Shown one piece after another: positions 17,581-28,269 of a stretch of 64,000 nucleotides of DNA. A model generated the notes under the pieces. The model ran no database searches. It saw only the letters and a list, made by a program, of their open reading frames with translations, and was not told the DNA's origin. The number at the start of each line of letters is the position of its first letter. The stretch's first letter is position 1. Made by a program: the position numbers and the translations under genes. Source of the stretch: Chloroflexota bacterium (lineage in GTDB: Bacteria > Chloroflexota > Dehalococcoidia > Tepidiformales > Tepidiformaceae); contig JAPOQN010000028.1 of the NCBI GenBank assembly GCA_026710655.1, positions 24,790-88,789 of the forward strand, in the 5' to 3' direction.

Positions 17581-18773
17581 CCGCCGAAGGCATCGGCAAG
17601 CGAACCGTGCGCGACATTCCGGTCGAGGGCGAGCACGTGCTTCTCCGCGCCGACCTCAACGTGCCACTCGAAAACGGCGCCGTCGCCGACGACACCCGCA
17701 TCCGCGAGTCCCTCCCCACCATCCGCTACCTGGTCGAGAACGGCGCCTCCGTGCTCGTCTGCTCCCATCTCGGACGGCCGAAGGGCGAGCGTAACCCCGA
17801 CCTCAGCCTCGCTCCCGTCGCCGAGCGCCTCGCCGAGCTTCTCGGCCAACCCGTCGCCTTCGCCGAGGACTGCATCGGCGCACCCGCCGTGGAGGTCGCC
17901 CACGACCTCGGCCGCGGCGAGGTGGCCCTCCTCGAGAACCTGCGCTTCCACCCCGGGGAGGAGGCCAACGACCGGACCTTCGCCGCCGTCCTCGCCACCA
18001 TGGCCCACGTCTACGTGAACGATGCGTTCGGCGCCGCCCACCGCGCCCACGCCTCCACCGCCGGCGTTGCCGCCTTCCTCCCCGGCGTGGCCGGTCTCCT
18101 CCTGGAGAAGGAGGTGCGCTACCTCGGCTCGCTCGTCGCCGATCCGCCCCGCCCCTTCGCTGCCATCGTCGGCGGGGCCAAGGTCAGCACCAAGATCGCC
18201 GCCATCGACCACCTCCTCCCCAAACTCGACCGGCTCCTTGTCGGCGGCGGCATGGCCAACACCTTCCTCAAGGCGAAAGGCGTCGACGTCGGCGCCTCCC
18301 TCGTCGAGGACGACCTCCTCGACATGGCCCGCGACATCCTCTCCCGAGCCGACGCTGAGGGCGTGGCCGTCAGCCTCCCCGTCGACGCCGTCGTCGCCGC
18401 CCGGCTCTCCGCCGAGGCCGAGGCGGACACCGTCCCCGTCGACGCCTTCCCCCCCGACCGCATGATCCTCGACGTCGGCCCCGCCACCCTCGCCGCCTTC
18501 GAGCGTGCCCTCGCCGACACCGCTGCCGTTGTCTGGAACGGCCCGCTCGGTGTTTTCGAGATCGAGCAGTTCGCGGGCGGCTCCTTCGGCCTCGCCCGCG
18601 CACTTGCGGAACTCGACGCCACGACCGTCGTCGGCGGCGGCGAGACCGCCGCCGTCGTCGCCCGCTCCGGCCTCGCCGAGCGCTTCACCCACGTCTCGAC
18701 CGGCGGCGGCGCCTCCCTCGAGATGCTCGAGGGCCGCGAGCTTCCCGGCGTCGCCGCCCTCCTCGACGCCTGA
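17577..18773 (+). CDS. pgk: phosphoglycerate kinase
   Basis: 398 residues, normal length. Converts 1,3-bisphosphoglycerate and ADP to 3-phosphoglycerate and ATP. N-terminal substrate motifs LLRADLNVPL and SHLGRPKGE, hinge region IVGGAKVSTK, and C-terminal nucleotide site VVGGGETAAVV and STGGGASLEML are all intact. Coupled to tsaC by a 4-bp overlap. It is followed after 41 bp by apgM, which has its own -10-like box. Confidence 0.96.
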   Translation: MTAEGIGKRTVRDIPVEGEHVLLRADLNVPLENGAVADDTRIRESLPTIRYLVENGASVLVCSHLGRPKGERNPDLSLAPVAERLAELLGQPVAFAEDCIGAPAVEVAHDLGRGEVALLENLRFHPGEEANDRTFAAVLATMAHVYVNDAFGAAHRAHASTAGVAAFLPGVAGLLLEKEVRYLGSLVADPPRPFAAIVGGAKVSTKIAAIDHLLPKLDRLLVGGGMANTFLKAKGVDVGASLVEDDLLDMARDILSRADAEGVAVSLPVDAVVAARLSAEAEADTVPVDAFPPDRMILDVGPATLAAFERALADTAAVVWNGPLGVFEIEQFAGGSFGLARALAELDATTVVGGGETAAVVARSGLAERFTHVSTGGGASLEMLEGRELPGVAALLDA

Positions 18774-18802
18774 CGCGCTTCGCCCCTCTCCCCCCGCGCC
18801 CG

Positions 18803-18808
18803 TAAGAT
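18803..18808 (+). promoter_or_regulatory. candidate -10 box (TAAGAT), leaderless arrangement before apgM
   Basis: Ends 6 bases before the ATG at 18815, placing the expected transcript start at the start codon. No ribosome site is present in the gap. Confidence 0.35.
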
Positions 18809-18814
18809 CGCCGC

Positions 18815-20017
18815 ATGGACCTCGACCTCGCCGCGAAACTGCAACAGCCTGCCGAATCCAAGGTCGTACTCTGCGTGCTCGATGGCCTCGGCGGCATGGC
18901 CCGCCCCGAGACCGAGCGGAGTGAGCTGGAGCAGTCCGACACCCCCAACCTCGACCGCCTCACCGAGACCTCCGACGTGGGACTGACGATCCCCGTGGGG
19001 ATCGGCATCACGCCCGGCAGCGGCCCCGGCCACCTCTCCCTCTTCGGCTACGACCCTTACCGCTTCGATATCGGCCGCGGCGTCCTCGAAGCCGTCGGCA
19101 TCGACTTCGAGCTCGGCCCCGACGACGTCGCCGCGCGCGGCAACTTCTGCACCCTCGACGCCGACGGCAATATCAGCGACCGCCGTGCCGGGCGCATCGC
19201 CAGCGAGCTGTCGGCGGCCATCGTCGAGCGCCTGCGCACAGTCGAGCTCGACGGCGCCGAGGTCTGCGTCGAGCCCGTACGCGAGCACCGCTTCGTCCTC
19301 GTCCTCCGCGCCCCCGGCCTGGGCGAAGATGTCAGCACCACCGACCCCCAGCGCGAGGGCGTCCCGCCCCTCCCCGCCGAGGGCGCCGATCCCGCCCGCG
19401 AGCGCACCGCCGCCCTCGTCAACGAGTTCGTTGCGAAGGCTGGTGAGCTGCTCGCAGAGGAAAAGGCCGCCAACGGCCTTACCCTCCGCGGCTTCGCCAC
19501 CTACCCCGCGCTCCCCCAGATCGAGGACGTCTGGGGCCTTCGCGCCGCCGCCCTCGCCGTCTACCCCATGTATCGCGGCCTCGCCAAGCTCGCGGGCATG
19601 CGCGCCCTCGCCTGCCCCGGCGGCATGGAGGAGCAGCTAGCCGTTGCCCGCGAACGCTGGGACGAGTTCGACTACTTCTTCATCCACTACAAGAAGACCG
19701 ACGCCGCCGGCGAGGACGGCGACTTCATTGCCAAGGTCAGTGCCCTCGAGGAGTTCGATACGCACGTCCCCGGCCTCACCGACCTCGGCGCCGACGTCCT
19801 CATGGTCGCCGGCGACCATTCCACCCCCGCGCTCATGGCCGCACACTCCTGGCACCCCGTGCCCTTCCTCCTCCACTCGGCCGTCGCCCGTGGGGGAAGC
19901 GTCCAGCACTTCACTGAACGCGAGTGCCTAGGGGGGAGCCTCGGCATCTTCCCCGCCGTCGAGGCCATGCCCCTCGCCATGGCCCACGCCGGACGCCTGC
20001 AGAAATACGGAGCCTGA
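18815..20017 (+). CDS. apgM: 2,3-bisphosphoglycerate-independent phosphoglycerate mutase, archaeal type
   Basis: 400 residues, the length of the aPGAM family (shorter than the 510-residue GpmI). Interconverts 3- and 2-phosphoglycerate through a phosphoserine. Metal ligand region VVLCVLDGLGG (about 17-27), SDTPNLDRL, and the phosphorylated Ser region IGITPGSGPGHLSLFGYDP (about 63-81). The C-terminal metal set lies in FDYFFIHYKKTDAAGEDGD and MVAGDHSTP...HSWHPVP. It lies between pgk and tpiA, which fits lower glycolysis. A -10-like box 6 bases upstream suggests it can also be expressed from its own leaderless mRNA. Confidence 0.92.
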   Translation: MDLDLAAKLQQPAESKVVLCVLDGLGGMARPETERSELEQSDTPNLDRLTETSDVGLTIPVGIGITPGSGPGHLSLFGYDPYRFDIGRGVLEAVGIDFELGPDDVAARGNFCTLDADGNISDRRAGRIASELSAAIVERLRTVELDGAEVCVEPVREHRFVLVLRAPGLGEDVSTTDPQREGVPPLPAEGADPARERTAALVNEFVAKAGELLAEEKAANGLTLRGFATYPALPQIEDVWGLRAAALAVYPMYRGLAKLAGMRALACPGGMEEQLAVARERWDEFDYFFIHYKKTDAAGEDGDFIAKVSALEEFDTHVPGLTDLGADVLMVAGDHSTPALMAAHSWHPVPFLLHSAVARGGSVQHFTERECLGGSLGIFPAVEAMPLAMAHAGRLQKYGA

Positions 20018-20026
20018 GGAGAAGCC

Positions 20027-20767
<741 letters not shown>

Positions 20768-20771
20768 TCCC

Positions 20772-21683
20772 GTGCGGCGGCTCGTCGCCGTCGTCGGTCC
20801 GACTGCCGCCGGCAAGTCCGCCCTCGCCCTGACCCTCGCCCAGCGCTTCGGCGGCGAGGTCGTCAACGCTGACAGTCGCCAGGTCTACCGCGGCATGGAC
20901 ATCGGCACCGCCAAGCCCTCCCCCGAGACGCGCGCCCTCCTTCCCCACCACCTCTACGACATCGCCGATCCCACCGACTCCTACAGCCTTGCCCTCTACC
21001 GCAACGACGCCTCCGCCGCGCTCGAAGATGTCTGGGCGCGCGGCGAGCTCGCCTGGCTCGTTGGTGGCACCGGCCAGTACGTCTGGGCCCTCCTTGAGGC
21101 CTGGCAGGTCCCCGACGTCGCCCCACCCCCCGACCTCCGAGCCGCGCTCGCCGATGTCGCCGAAGCTGAAGGCCCCGAGACCCTCCACGCCCGCCTCCGC
21201 TCCGTCGACCCCGAAGCCGCCGACCGCATCGACGCCCGCAACGTTCGCCGTGTCATCCGCGCCCTCGAAGTGCACGAGGTGACCGGCAAGCCCATCACCG
21301 CCTGGCAGACGAAGGGCACGCCCGACTTCGACTTCCGCATCCTCGGTGTCCGGTGCGAGGAGAAGGAACTGATCTGGCGCATCAACCGGCGCACCGAGGC
21401 CATGTTCGCGGGCGGCCTCGTCGAGGAGACGCAGGCCCTCCTCGACGCAGGCGTCGCCCCCGACGCCTCCGCCCTCTCCTCCATCGGCTATTCCGAGGCC
21501 CTCCGCGAACTCAGGGGCGACATAACCCGAGACAAGGCCATCGAACTCACCAAGCGCTCGACCAAGCGTCTCGCCCGCCGCCAGCGCCAGTGGTTCCGCC
21601 CCCAGGACCCCCGCATCGCCTGGGCGACCAATCTCGACGGGGCAGCCGAGGCGCTTGGCCCGTTCCTGCTGCCGAGTGCCTAG
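20772..21683 (+). CDS. miaA: tRNA dimethylallyltransferase
   Basis: 303 residues from the GTG at 20772, four bases after the tpiA stop. Transfers a dimethylallyl group to A37 of tRNAs that read UNN codons. P-loop VGPTAAGKSALAL, DSRQVYRGMDIGTAKPS, HHLYDIADPTDSYS, WLVGGTGQYVWALLE and the basic C-terminal FTKRSTKRLARRQRQWFR are diagnostic. With tsaC it is the second A37-modification gene in this glycolytic operon. Its stop overlaps the convergent gene at 21680 through CTAG. Confidence 0.94.
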   Translation: MRRLVAVVGPTAAGKSALALTLAQRFGGEVVNADSRQVYRGMDIGTAKPSPETRALLPHHLYDIADPTDSYSLALYRNDASAALEDVWARGELAWLVGGTGQYVWALLEAWQVPDVAPPPDLRAALADVAEAEGPETLHARLRSVDPEAADRIDARNVRRVIRALEVHEVTGKPITAWQTKGTPDFDFRILGVRCEEKELIWRINRRTEAMFAGGLVEETQALLDAGVAPDASALSSIGYSEALRELRGDITRDKAIELTKRSTKRLARRQRQWFRPQDPRIAWATNLDGAAEALGPFLLPSA

Positions 21684-22036
21684 CGGAAGGGTGGATAGTC
21701 CGGCCGGACATCCCCGAGTTCGCGAGCCGTGGGGCCTTCCTTGGACGAGCCGGTACCAAGGGCACTGAGCTTGCGGCGGGCGCGGACCGCATCGATTCCA
21801 GCTTCCACGATCTCCCCGAAGTCGCTTGCGAGTTCGGACAACGGGGGATAGCCGTCGTCGTCGGCGGCGAAGACTCCGAGGCGCGGTTTCGGGCGTGGTC
21901 CCGGCGGAGGCAGCTTCGACAGCTTGTCGTCGATCGCCTCCCGCACCAGGCACGACACCGACACCCCCCGCTCCGCCGCCAGGCTGCGCAGCGCGTCCAG
22001 CTTTCCGTCGTCGATCGTCACGGTTGTGCGCGTCAT
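21680..22036 (-). CDS. ribbon-helix-helix protein, CopG-like, with a C-terminal extension
   Basis: 118 residues. The N-terminal 45 residues (MTRTTVTIDDGKLDALRSLAAERGVSVSCLVREAIDDKL) form a clear CopG/MetJ-type ribbon-helix-helix. The remainder (SELASDFGEIVEAGIDAVRARRKLSAL...) resembles the toxin-binding tail of VapB-like antitoxins. No toxin gene is adjacent: the neighbours are miaA, overlapped at the stop, and divergent dapF. It is therefore an orphan antitoxin or a repressor. The ATG at 22036 begins the DNA-binding strand. Confidence 0.7.
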   Translation of the reverse strand: MTRTTVTIDDGKLDALRSLAAERGVSVSCLVREAIDDKLSKLPPPGPRPKPRLGVFAADDDGYPPLSELASDFGEIVEAGIDAVRARRKLSALGTGSSKEGPTARELGDVRPDYPPFR

Positions 22037-22074
22037 GCACACATGGTACCGGATGCGCGCACACCATCCTGTCG

Positions 22075-22080
22075 TACACT
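22075..22080 (+). promoter_or_regulatory. candidate -10 box (TACACT), leaderless arrangement before dapF
   Basis: Ends 7 bases before the ATG at 22088, with no ribosome site in the gap. The divergent ribbon-helix-helix gene starts 52 bp away, so its product could act here. Confidence 0.35.
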
Positions 22081-22087
22081 CGCCACC

Positions 22088-22933
22088 ATGCGTGTGACGA
22101 AGATGCACGGCCTCGGAAACGACTACGTCTACCTCCGGCCCGAGGCCGAGCTGGACTGGTCTGCCCTTGCCCGGCAGGTCAGCGACCGCCACTTCGGCGT
22201 CGGCAGCGACGGCCTCATCCTCGCCCTCCCCTCCGACGTGGCCGACCTGCGTATGCGCATGTTCAACGCCGACGGCTCCGAGGCCGAGATGTGCGGCAAC
22301 GGCATCCGCTGCCTCGCGAAATACGCTGTCGAGGAGGGCATGGTCCCCTCCGACATCGAGTCGGTGACCATCGAGACGCTCGCTGGCATCCTCACGCTCC
22401 AGCTCTTCCGCGCGAACGGCTCCGTCGCCGCCGCCCGCGTCGATATGGGCCCGCCCAGCTTCGACCCCGCCTCCCTCCCCGCTGCCGTCGACGGCCCCGG
22501 CCCCGTCGTCGACCATCCCCTCGAGGTCGACGGCATGCAGCTGCGACTCACCCTCGCGAGTATGGGTAACCCCCACGCTATCCACTGGCTCGATGGCGAT
22601 GTCGACGACTTCCCCCTCGAGCGCATCGGCCCGCTCGTCGAGCACCACCCGCTGTTCCCCAACCGCACCAACTTCCAGGTCGTGCAGGTCGTGGGCCGCG
22701 ACCACGTCCGCCACCGCGTCTGGGAGCGGGGTACCGGAATCACCCTCGCCTCGGGCACCAGCGCCTCCGCTGTCTGCGCCGCCGGACGCCTGACCGGCCG
22801 CACCGGGGATGCCATCACCGACTCCCTCCCCGGCGGCGACCTTCACCTCTCCTGGGACGGCCGGGGCTCCGTCTTCATGACCGGCCCCGCCGCCCGCGTC
22901 TTCGACGCCGACTGGCACGAGGCCTGGTCCTGA
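22088..22933 (+). CDS. dapF: diaminopimelate epimerase-like protein, second catalytic Cys replaced
   Basis: 281 residues. The family interconverts LL- and meso-diaminopimelate for lysine and cell-wall synthesis. MHGLGNDYVYL, the first catalytic Cys in AEMCGNGIRCLAKY (residue 69), SMGNPHAIHW, the NRTNFQVVQV region and the WERGTGITLA loop are all present. However, the usual ACGTGA with the second catalytic Cys reads ASGTSA here: residue 222 is Ser, and the nearest Cys is eight residues later. It may be an active variant, a different racemase, or an enzyme relying on the other Cys. The stop overlaps the hydrolase start (TGATG). Confidence 0.82.
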   Translation: MRVTKMHGLGNDYVYLRPEAELDWSALARQVSDRHFGVGSDGLILALPSDVADLRMRMFNADGSEAEMCGNGIRCLAKYAVEEGMVPSDIESVTIETLAGILTLQLFRANGSVAAARVDMGPPSFDPASLPAAVDGPGPVVDHPLEVDGMQLRLTLASMGNPHAIHWLDGDVDDFPLERIGPLVEHHPLFPNRTNFQVVQVVGRDHVRHRVWERGTGITLASGTSASAVCAAGRLTGRTGDAITDSLPGGDLHLSWDGRGSVFMTGPAARVFDADWHEAWS

Positions 22934-23739
22934 TGCCCTTCGTTCAGGCCGGCGACATCGACATCTACTACGAACTGGAGGGCGAGGGTCCGCGCGTCCT
23001 CAACATCAGCGGCACCGGCGGCGACCTCCGCCGGCGCCCCGGCCTCGCCTCCCTCCTCTCCGACCGTCTCACGACCCTCTCCTACGACCAGCGTGGCCTC
23101 GGCCAGACCACCATCCCCGATGGCCCCTACAGCATGGCCGGCTACGCCGCGGACGCTGCCGCCCTCCTCGACGCCCTTGGCTGGGACACCTGCATGGTCA
23201 TGGGCACCTCGTTCGGGGGCATGGTTGCCCAGGAGTTCGCGGTCACCTTCCCCGAGCGTGTCGAGAAGCTGGTCCTGAACTGCACCTCAAGCGGGGGCGC
23301 GGGCAAGCCCTCCTACCCCCTGCACGAGCTCCAGTCCCTCGAACCCGAAACCCGCATGCGCACCCAGATCCGCCTCAGCGATACCCGCGTGACTCCCGAG
23401 TGGGAGGAGGCGAACGCCGAGGAGCTCGAAGCGCTGCTCGACCAGCGCCGCACAATGGCCGTCATCGGCGCCGACGAGCCACGCCGCGAGGTCGGCGCCG
23501 GCCTCCAGCTCGAGGCCCGCGTCCACCACGACGTCTACGACCGCCTCCCCGCCCTCGCCATGCCCGTCCTCGTCTGCGCCGGCGCCTACGACGGCATCGC
23601 CCCGCCCGCCAACAGCCGCGCCATAGTCGACCAGATCGAGAACGCTCGCTACGAGGAGTTCGAGGGCGGCCACGGCTTCTTCTGGCAGGACCCCCGCGCC
23701 GCCGAGACCATCATCGCCTTCCTCGTGGGTGATGGTTGA
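22933..23739 (+). CDS. alpha/beta-hydrolase
   Basis: 268 residues. Complete alpha/beta-hydrolase layout: oxyanion region NISGTGGDL, YDQRGLGQT, nucleophile elbow VMGTSFGGMVAQ (Ser about 97), acid in CAGAYDGIAPP (Asp about 219) and His in EFEGGHGFFW (about 246). Similar proteins are enol-lactone hydrolases, esterases or haloperoxidase-like enzymes; the substrate cannot be inferred. It is translationally coupled to dapF by a TGATG overlap, although no shared pathway is obvious. Confidence 0.88.
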   Translation: MPFVQAGDIDIYYELEGEGPRVLNISGTGGDLRRRPGLASLLSDRLTTLSYDQRGLGQTTIPDGPYSMAGYAADAAALLDALGWDTCMVMGTSFGGMVAQEFAVTFPERVEKLVLNCTSSGGAGKPSYPLHELQSLEPETRMRTQIRLSDTRVTPEWEEANAEELEALLDQRRTMAVIGADEPRREVGAGLQLEARVHHDVYDRLPALAMPVLVCAGAYDGIAPPANSRAIVDQIENARYEEFEGGHGFFWQDPRAAETIIAFLVGDG

Positions 23740-23790
23740 GCAAGACGAGGCAAGTGGCGGGCGCTATCGTAGAAGCGGAAGGCAGCATCG

Positions 23791-24012
23791 ATGAGCAAGA
23801 CAACCGAGATCGTCTTTGAGGTCAGCCAGGATGAGGTCGATGGCGGCTACTCCGCCACCGCGCTTGGCTATGGCATCCATACTCAGGGCGAGACGATTGA
23901 AGAAGTTCGGGCGAGTGTCCGGGATGCTGTCGAGTGCTACTTCGACGAGACGATGCCACGTCCTACCGTGATCCGTCTCCACTTTGTACGTGATGAAGTC
24001 CTTGCCCTGTGA
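23791..24012 (+). CDS. hicB: HicB-family antitoxin, short form
   Basis: 73 residues with the HicB partial RNase H-like fold: FEVSQDEVDGGYSATALGYGIHTQGETIEEVRASVRDAVECYF. It lacks the C-terminal DNA-binding domain found in longer HicB proteins, so autoregulation may depend on a partner or another factor. It precedes and overlaps hicA by 20 bp. Lower G+C than the flanking dapF-hydrolase and Rieske genes suggests a separate origin. Confidence 0.82.
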   Translation: MSKTTEIVFEVSQDEVDGGYSATALGYGIHTQGETIEEVRASVRDAVECYFDETMPRPTVIRLHFVRDEVLAL

Positions 24013-24250
24013 GGCTTCCCCGCGACGTGACCGGGGCGAACTGCAGTGGGCCCTTCGGCGCTTCGGATATGAGGCCACTCGTCAGACCGGTTCGCACGTT
24101 CGGGTCACTACCCAGGTCAATGGTGAGCACCACGAGGTAGTTCCACAGCACAACCCAATCAAGGTCAAGACGCTGTCCAGCATTCTCAAGAGTGTCGCGG
24201 CTCACCATGACTTGAGTGTTGAGGAGTTGCTGACAAGGCTTCGGCTGTAG
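23993..24250 (+). CDS. hicA: HicA-family mRNA interferase toxin
   Basis: About 85 residues. A double-stranded-RNA-binding-like fold with GELQWALRRFGYEATRQTGSHVRVT: the GSH motif carries the catalytic His. A strand with HHEVVPQHNPIKVKTLSSIL follows. HicA cleaves mRNA and tmRNA when HicB is limiting. The ATG at 23993 is used here because it lies inside the end of hicB, as expected for a coupled pair. The N-terminus before the domain (KSLPCEASPRRD) is a little longer than usual, so a later start is possible. Confidence 0.82.
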   Translation: MKSLPCEASPRRDRGELQWALRRFGYEATRQTGSHVRVTTQVNGEHHEVVPQHNPIKVKTLSSILKSVAAHHDLSVEELLTRLRL

Positions 24251-24369
24251 TTCCGTCCTCCGCCCAAGTGGCCTCCCCTCGCGCCCCGTCCCCTGCTCGC
24301 GTAGCATTGCGAGTATCACTGAGCGTTGCCGCGCCCTTTGTGCTGCGCGCGCCCCTGGAGACCCCCCAG

Positions 24370-25647
<1,278 letters not shown>

Positions 25648-25681
25648 CCGACCCCATCGGCGATACGACAACCACTGTCGG

Positions 25682-25706
25682 CAGCCGGACCCCCACGGTC
25701 CGGCTG
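25682..25706 (+). terminator. strong hairpin after the Rieske gene
   Basis: A perfect 10-bp stem (CAGCCGGACC paired with GGTCCGGCTG) closing a 5-base loop. No T run follows, so it may act as a Rho-assisted or 3'-stabilising structure rather than a classical intrinsic terminator. Confidence 0.5.
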
Positions 25707-25774
25707 TGGTGATCTCGACGCTCCTCGCGGCGGGGCGGTATCGTCCCCGCACGCCCCGGGAACCGGGAGGCCCC

Positions 25775-26647
25775 ATGGACCACGCCACGACCCTCCGCGC
25801 CATGCTCCACCGCCCCGAGATCGTCGTCCTGCCCGGCGCCTACGACGCCCTCTCCGCGCGCCTTGCCCAGCAGGCCGGCTTCGAGGCGCTCTTCACGACA
25901 GGCTTTGGCTTCTCCGCCTCCGCCCTCGGCGCCCCCGACATCGGCCTCCTCACCATGTCCGAGACGATGGAGCGCGTGCGCCACATCGTCCGCGCCATCG
26001 ACGTCCCCCTCGTCGCTGATATGGACACCGGCTACGGCAACCCCCTCAACGTCATCCGCACCGTCCGCGAGTGCGTCGAGTCGGGAGTCGCCGGCATCAT
26101 CCTCGAGGACCAGGAGTGGCCGAAGAAGTGCGGCCACTTCGAGAACAAGCGCGTCATCCCCGCCGAGGAGCAGGTCGCCAAGCTCCACGCCGCCGTCGAG
26201 GCGCGTGGCGATAGCGACCTCGTCATCATCGGCCGCACCGATGCCCGCGGCCCCCTCGGCCTCGACGAGGGCATCCGCCGCGGCAAGCTCTACCACGAGG
26301 CCGGCGCCGACGTCGTCTTCGTCGAAGCCCCCCAGTCCCTCGACGAGTTGCGCGCCATCGCCGGCGCCTTCCCCCGCGGCACTCCCCTCTTCGCCAACAT
26401 GATCGAGGGCGGCAAGACCCCCCTCCTCACTGCCGCCGAGCTGCAGGAGATCGGCTTCACCATGGTCGTCTACCCCCTCTCCGGCCTCTTCTCCGCGGCG
26501 AAGGCCATCGGCGAGACCTACCAGGCTCTCCACGACACCAAGACCACCGCCTCCCGCCGCGACCACATGGTCGACTTCCACCAGTTCGAGGGCATCGTCG
26601 ACGCTCCCGGCTGGCGCGACACCGAGACCCGCCACTCGGTGCACTGA
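25775..26647 (+). CDS. isocitrate lyase/PEP mutase family enzyme
   Basis: 290 residues from the ATG at 25775 (ribosome site GGGAGG at 25766-25771). TIM-barrel enzyme with PGAYDALSARLAQQAGFEALFTTGFG, metal site ADMDTGYGN and the active loop EDQEWPKKCGHFENK, whose KKCGH motif marks C-C lyases such as 2-methylisocitrate lyase and oxaloacetate-decarboxylase-like members. IGRTDARG follows. Reaction class: cleavage of a 2-hydroxy-acid or 2-oxo-acid C-C bond. The exact substrate is unclear. It overlaps the next gene (TGATG). Confidence 0.88.
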   Translation: MDHATTLRAMLHRPEIVVLPGAYDALSARLAQQAGFEALFTTGFGFSASALGAPDIGLLTMSETMERVRHIVRAIDVPLVADMDTGYGNPLNVIRTVRECVESGVAGIILEDQEWPKKCGHFENKRVIPAEEQVAKLHAAVEARGDSDLVIIGRTDARGPLGLDEGIRRGKLYHEAGADVVFVEAPQSLDELRAIAGAFPRGTPLFANMIEGGKTPLLTAAELQEIGFTMVVYPLSGLFSAAKAIGETYQALHDTKTTASRRDHMVDFHQFEGIVDAPGWRDTETRHSVH

Positions 26648-26973
26648 TGGCCGAGTTCGACGCCGAGACCGAGGCCACCCTCGACCAGCTCTCGCGCTTC
26701 CTCTCCGAAGGCGACCGCCAGGCGGGTCGCGAGGCCGCCGTCTACGCCATTCTCATGACTGAGGGCGACCTCTCGCCCGGCGCCGCCACCATCGCCGAGT
26801 GGTGCTACGAGTACGCCGGCGAGGGCATTGCCTACCACCAGTGGCCCGCGCTCGTCGCCGCCCGCAGCCTCACCCCCGACCCGGCAGACTCCGCCGCCTC
26901 CCGCGCCCACGCCCGCGCGAAGCGCGACTCCCTCGCCCAGGGCCTCACCGACAAGGGCGAGATTCCGAGTTAG
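26647..26973 (+). CDS. small acidic protein of unknown function
   Basis: 108 residues, mostly helical. Contains a hydrophobic-aromatic stretch TIAEWCYEYAGEGIAYHQWPALVAARSL and acidic N- and basic C-terminal parts. No domain recognised. It is translationally coupled to the lyase-family gene upstream and has the codon pattern of its neighbours, so it is likely a real accessory of that enzyme. The stop overlaps the convergent oxidoreductase stop (TTAG). Confidence 0.6.
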   Translation: MAEFDAETEATLDQLSRFLSEGDRQAGREAAVYAILMTEGDLSPGAATIAEWCYEYAGEGIAYHQWPALVAARSLTPDPADSAASRAHARAKRDSLAQGLTDKGEIPS

Positions 26974-28154
26974 CGCCGCCGCGCCGCCGCCTGCTCCTCC
27001 GGAGTCGGCAGCGTGATCCCCGCGTCGTCGAACGCCTTCTCCACCGCCGCGCGACTGATCTTCGCGTCGGGCGTTGTCGCGACCCACTCCTGGCTGCTAC
27101 GCTTCGACTCCATCTGCCCGCGGAAGTGCGGGATGACGTACCGCGAGAACAGCTCGTAGCTGTGAACCGTCTGCTCCCACGTGCCCCACTCGTGCGCCCG
27201 CGCCAGGAACTCGCCGAACCCGCCCGTTATCTGCAGCAACCGCTCGATGCCCGCGATCGCGTCGTCGGGTGTCCCGATGATGACCCCGCCCTGCTCCATC
27301 CCCGCCTCCAGCGTCGATGCGTCGGGTTGGCTGGCCGAGCTGATCGTCCCGCTGAAGTACTCCACCAGCTCGCGCTCGTAGCCGGCTCGCGCCTGATCCA
27401 TCGCCTCCTCGCGCGAGTCGGCCAGGTGGAAGGGCACCCCCACCCGCCACTGGTCACGCGACACCTCGTGCCCCGCCTCCCCTGCCGCCTCCTCGTACCA
27501 GCTCCATGTGCGCGAGAGCGCCTCTCCGCTCGCGTCGCTCAACCCCCCGAACGACATCATGTCGATGCCGTGCCGCCCTGCCGCTTGCGCCCCCGCCGGC
27601 GACCCCGCCGCTGCCGCTGCCATCGGCGGGTGCGGGTGCGTGTACGGCGAGATCTGCAGGCGCGCCTCGTGCAGCCTGAACCAGTCCGTCTCGGTCGTGA
27701 CCACCTCGCCGCGGAACAGCCGCATGATCACGTCGAGCGATTCGTTCATCATGCGCCGCTGGTCGAGCGGGTCGATGCCCATCATCACGGCGTCCGAGCT
27801 GAGCCCTCCCGGCCCGATGCCGAGCATGGCCCGCCCCCGCGTCATGTGGTCCAGCTGCACGAACCGGTCGGCCACGATGAGTGGATGCTGGTAGGGCAGA
27901 CTCAGCACGCCCGACCCGATTCGCAGCTTCTTCGTGCGCTGCGCCGCCGCCACGATGAACAGCTCCGGCGAGGCGATGATCTCCCACCCCGCCGTGTGGT
28001 GCTCCCCGATCCAGGCCTCGTCGAAGTCGAACCGCTCGAGCTGTTCCAGCAGCTCCAGGTCACGGTCGAACGCGACCGTCGGGTTCTCCTCGACCCGGTG
28101 GAACGGCCCCAGGAAGATGCCGAACTTCATCCGTGGCGGTCTGTACGTCGTCAT
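26970..28154 (-). CDS. LLM-class flavin-dependent monooxygenase (limonene/alkanal type)
   Basis: 394 residues. Bacterial-luciferase fold: MKFGIFLGPFHRVEE, DFDEAWIGEHHTAGWEIIASPELF and TRGRAMLGIGPGGLSSD are typical of the group with limonene monooxygenase and long-chain aldehyde or alkane oxygenases, which use reduced flavin. The C-terminal domain carries the YELFSRYVIPHF signature often seen in these proteins. One of three LLM genes in the window. It is divergent from the gene at 28270. Confidence 0.87.
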   Translation of the reverse strand: MTTYRPPRMKFGIFLGPFHRVEENPTVAFDRDLELLEQLERFDFDEAWIGEHHTAGWEIIASPELFIVAAAQRTKKLRIGSGVLSLPYQHPLIVADRFVQLDHMTRGRAMLGIGPGGLSSDAVMMGIDPLDQRRMMNESLDVIMRLFRGEVVTTETDWFRLHEARLQISPYTHPHPPMAAAAAGSPAGAQAAGRHGIDMMSFGGLSDASGEALSRTWSWYEEAAGEAGHEVSRDQWRVGVPFHLADSREEAMDQARAGYERELVEYFSGTISSASQPDASTLEAGMEQGGVIIGTPDDAIAGIERLLQITGGFGEFLARAHEWGTWEQTVHSYELFSRYVIPHFRGQMESKRSSQEWVATTPDAKISRAAVEKAFDDAGITLPTPEEQAAARRR

Positions 28155-28269
28155 CGCCGGCCAATCCTACAGCCGGGGGAGACCAACCGCCGTTCGAGTC
28201 TGCCGGTGTCCTGCATCGGTCCCGAGTAGGATGGCCCGCCACCGCTACGACCCAGGGGGCGACACCGGC

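Noticed and set aside
23742..24275. Possible short direct repeat (CAAGTGGC) around hicBA as an insertion footprint
   Set aside because: Only 8 bases match and the copies are not at gene ends; chance is sufficient.
25648..25774. Riboswitch-like structure between the Rieske and lyase genes
   Set aside because: Only a single simple hairpin is visible; no conserved aptamer elements, so it is recorded as a terminator-like hairpin.
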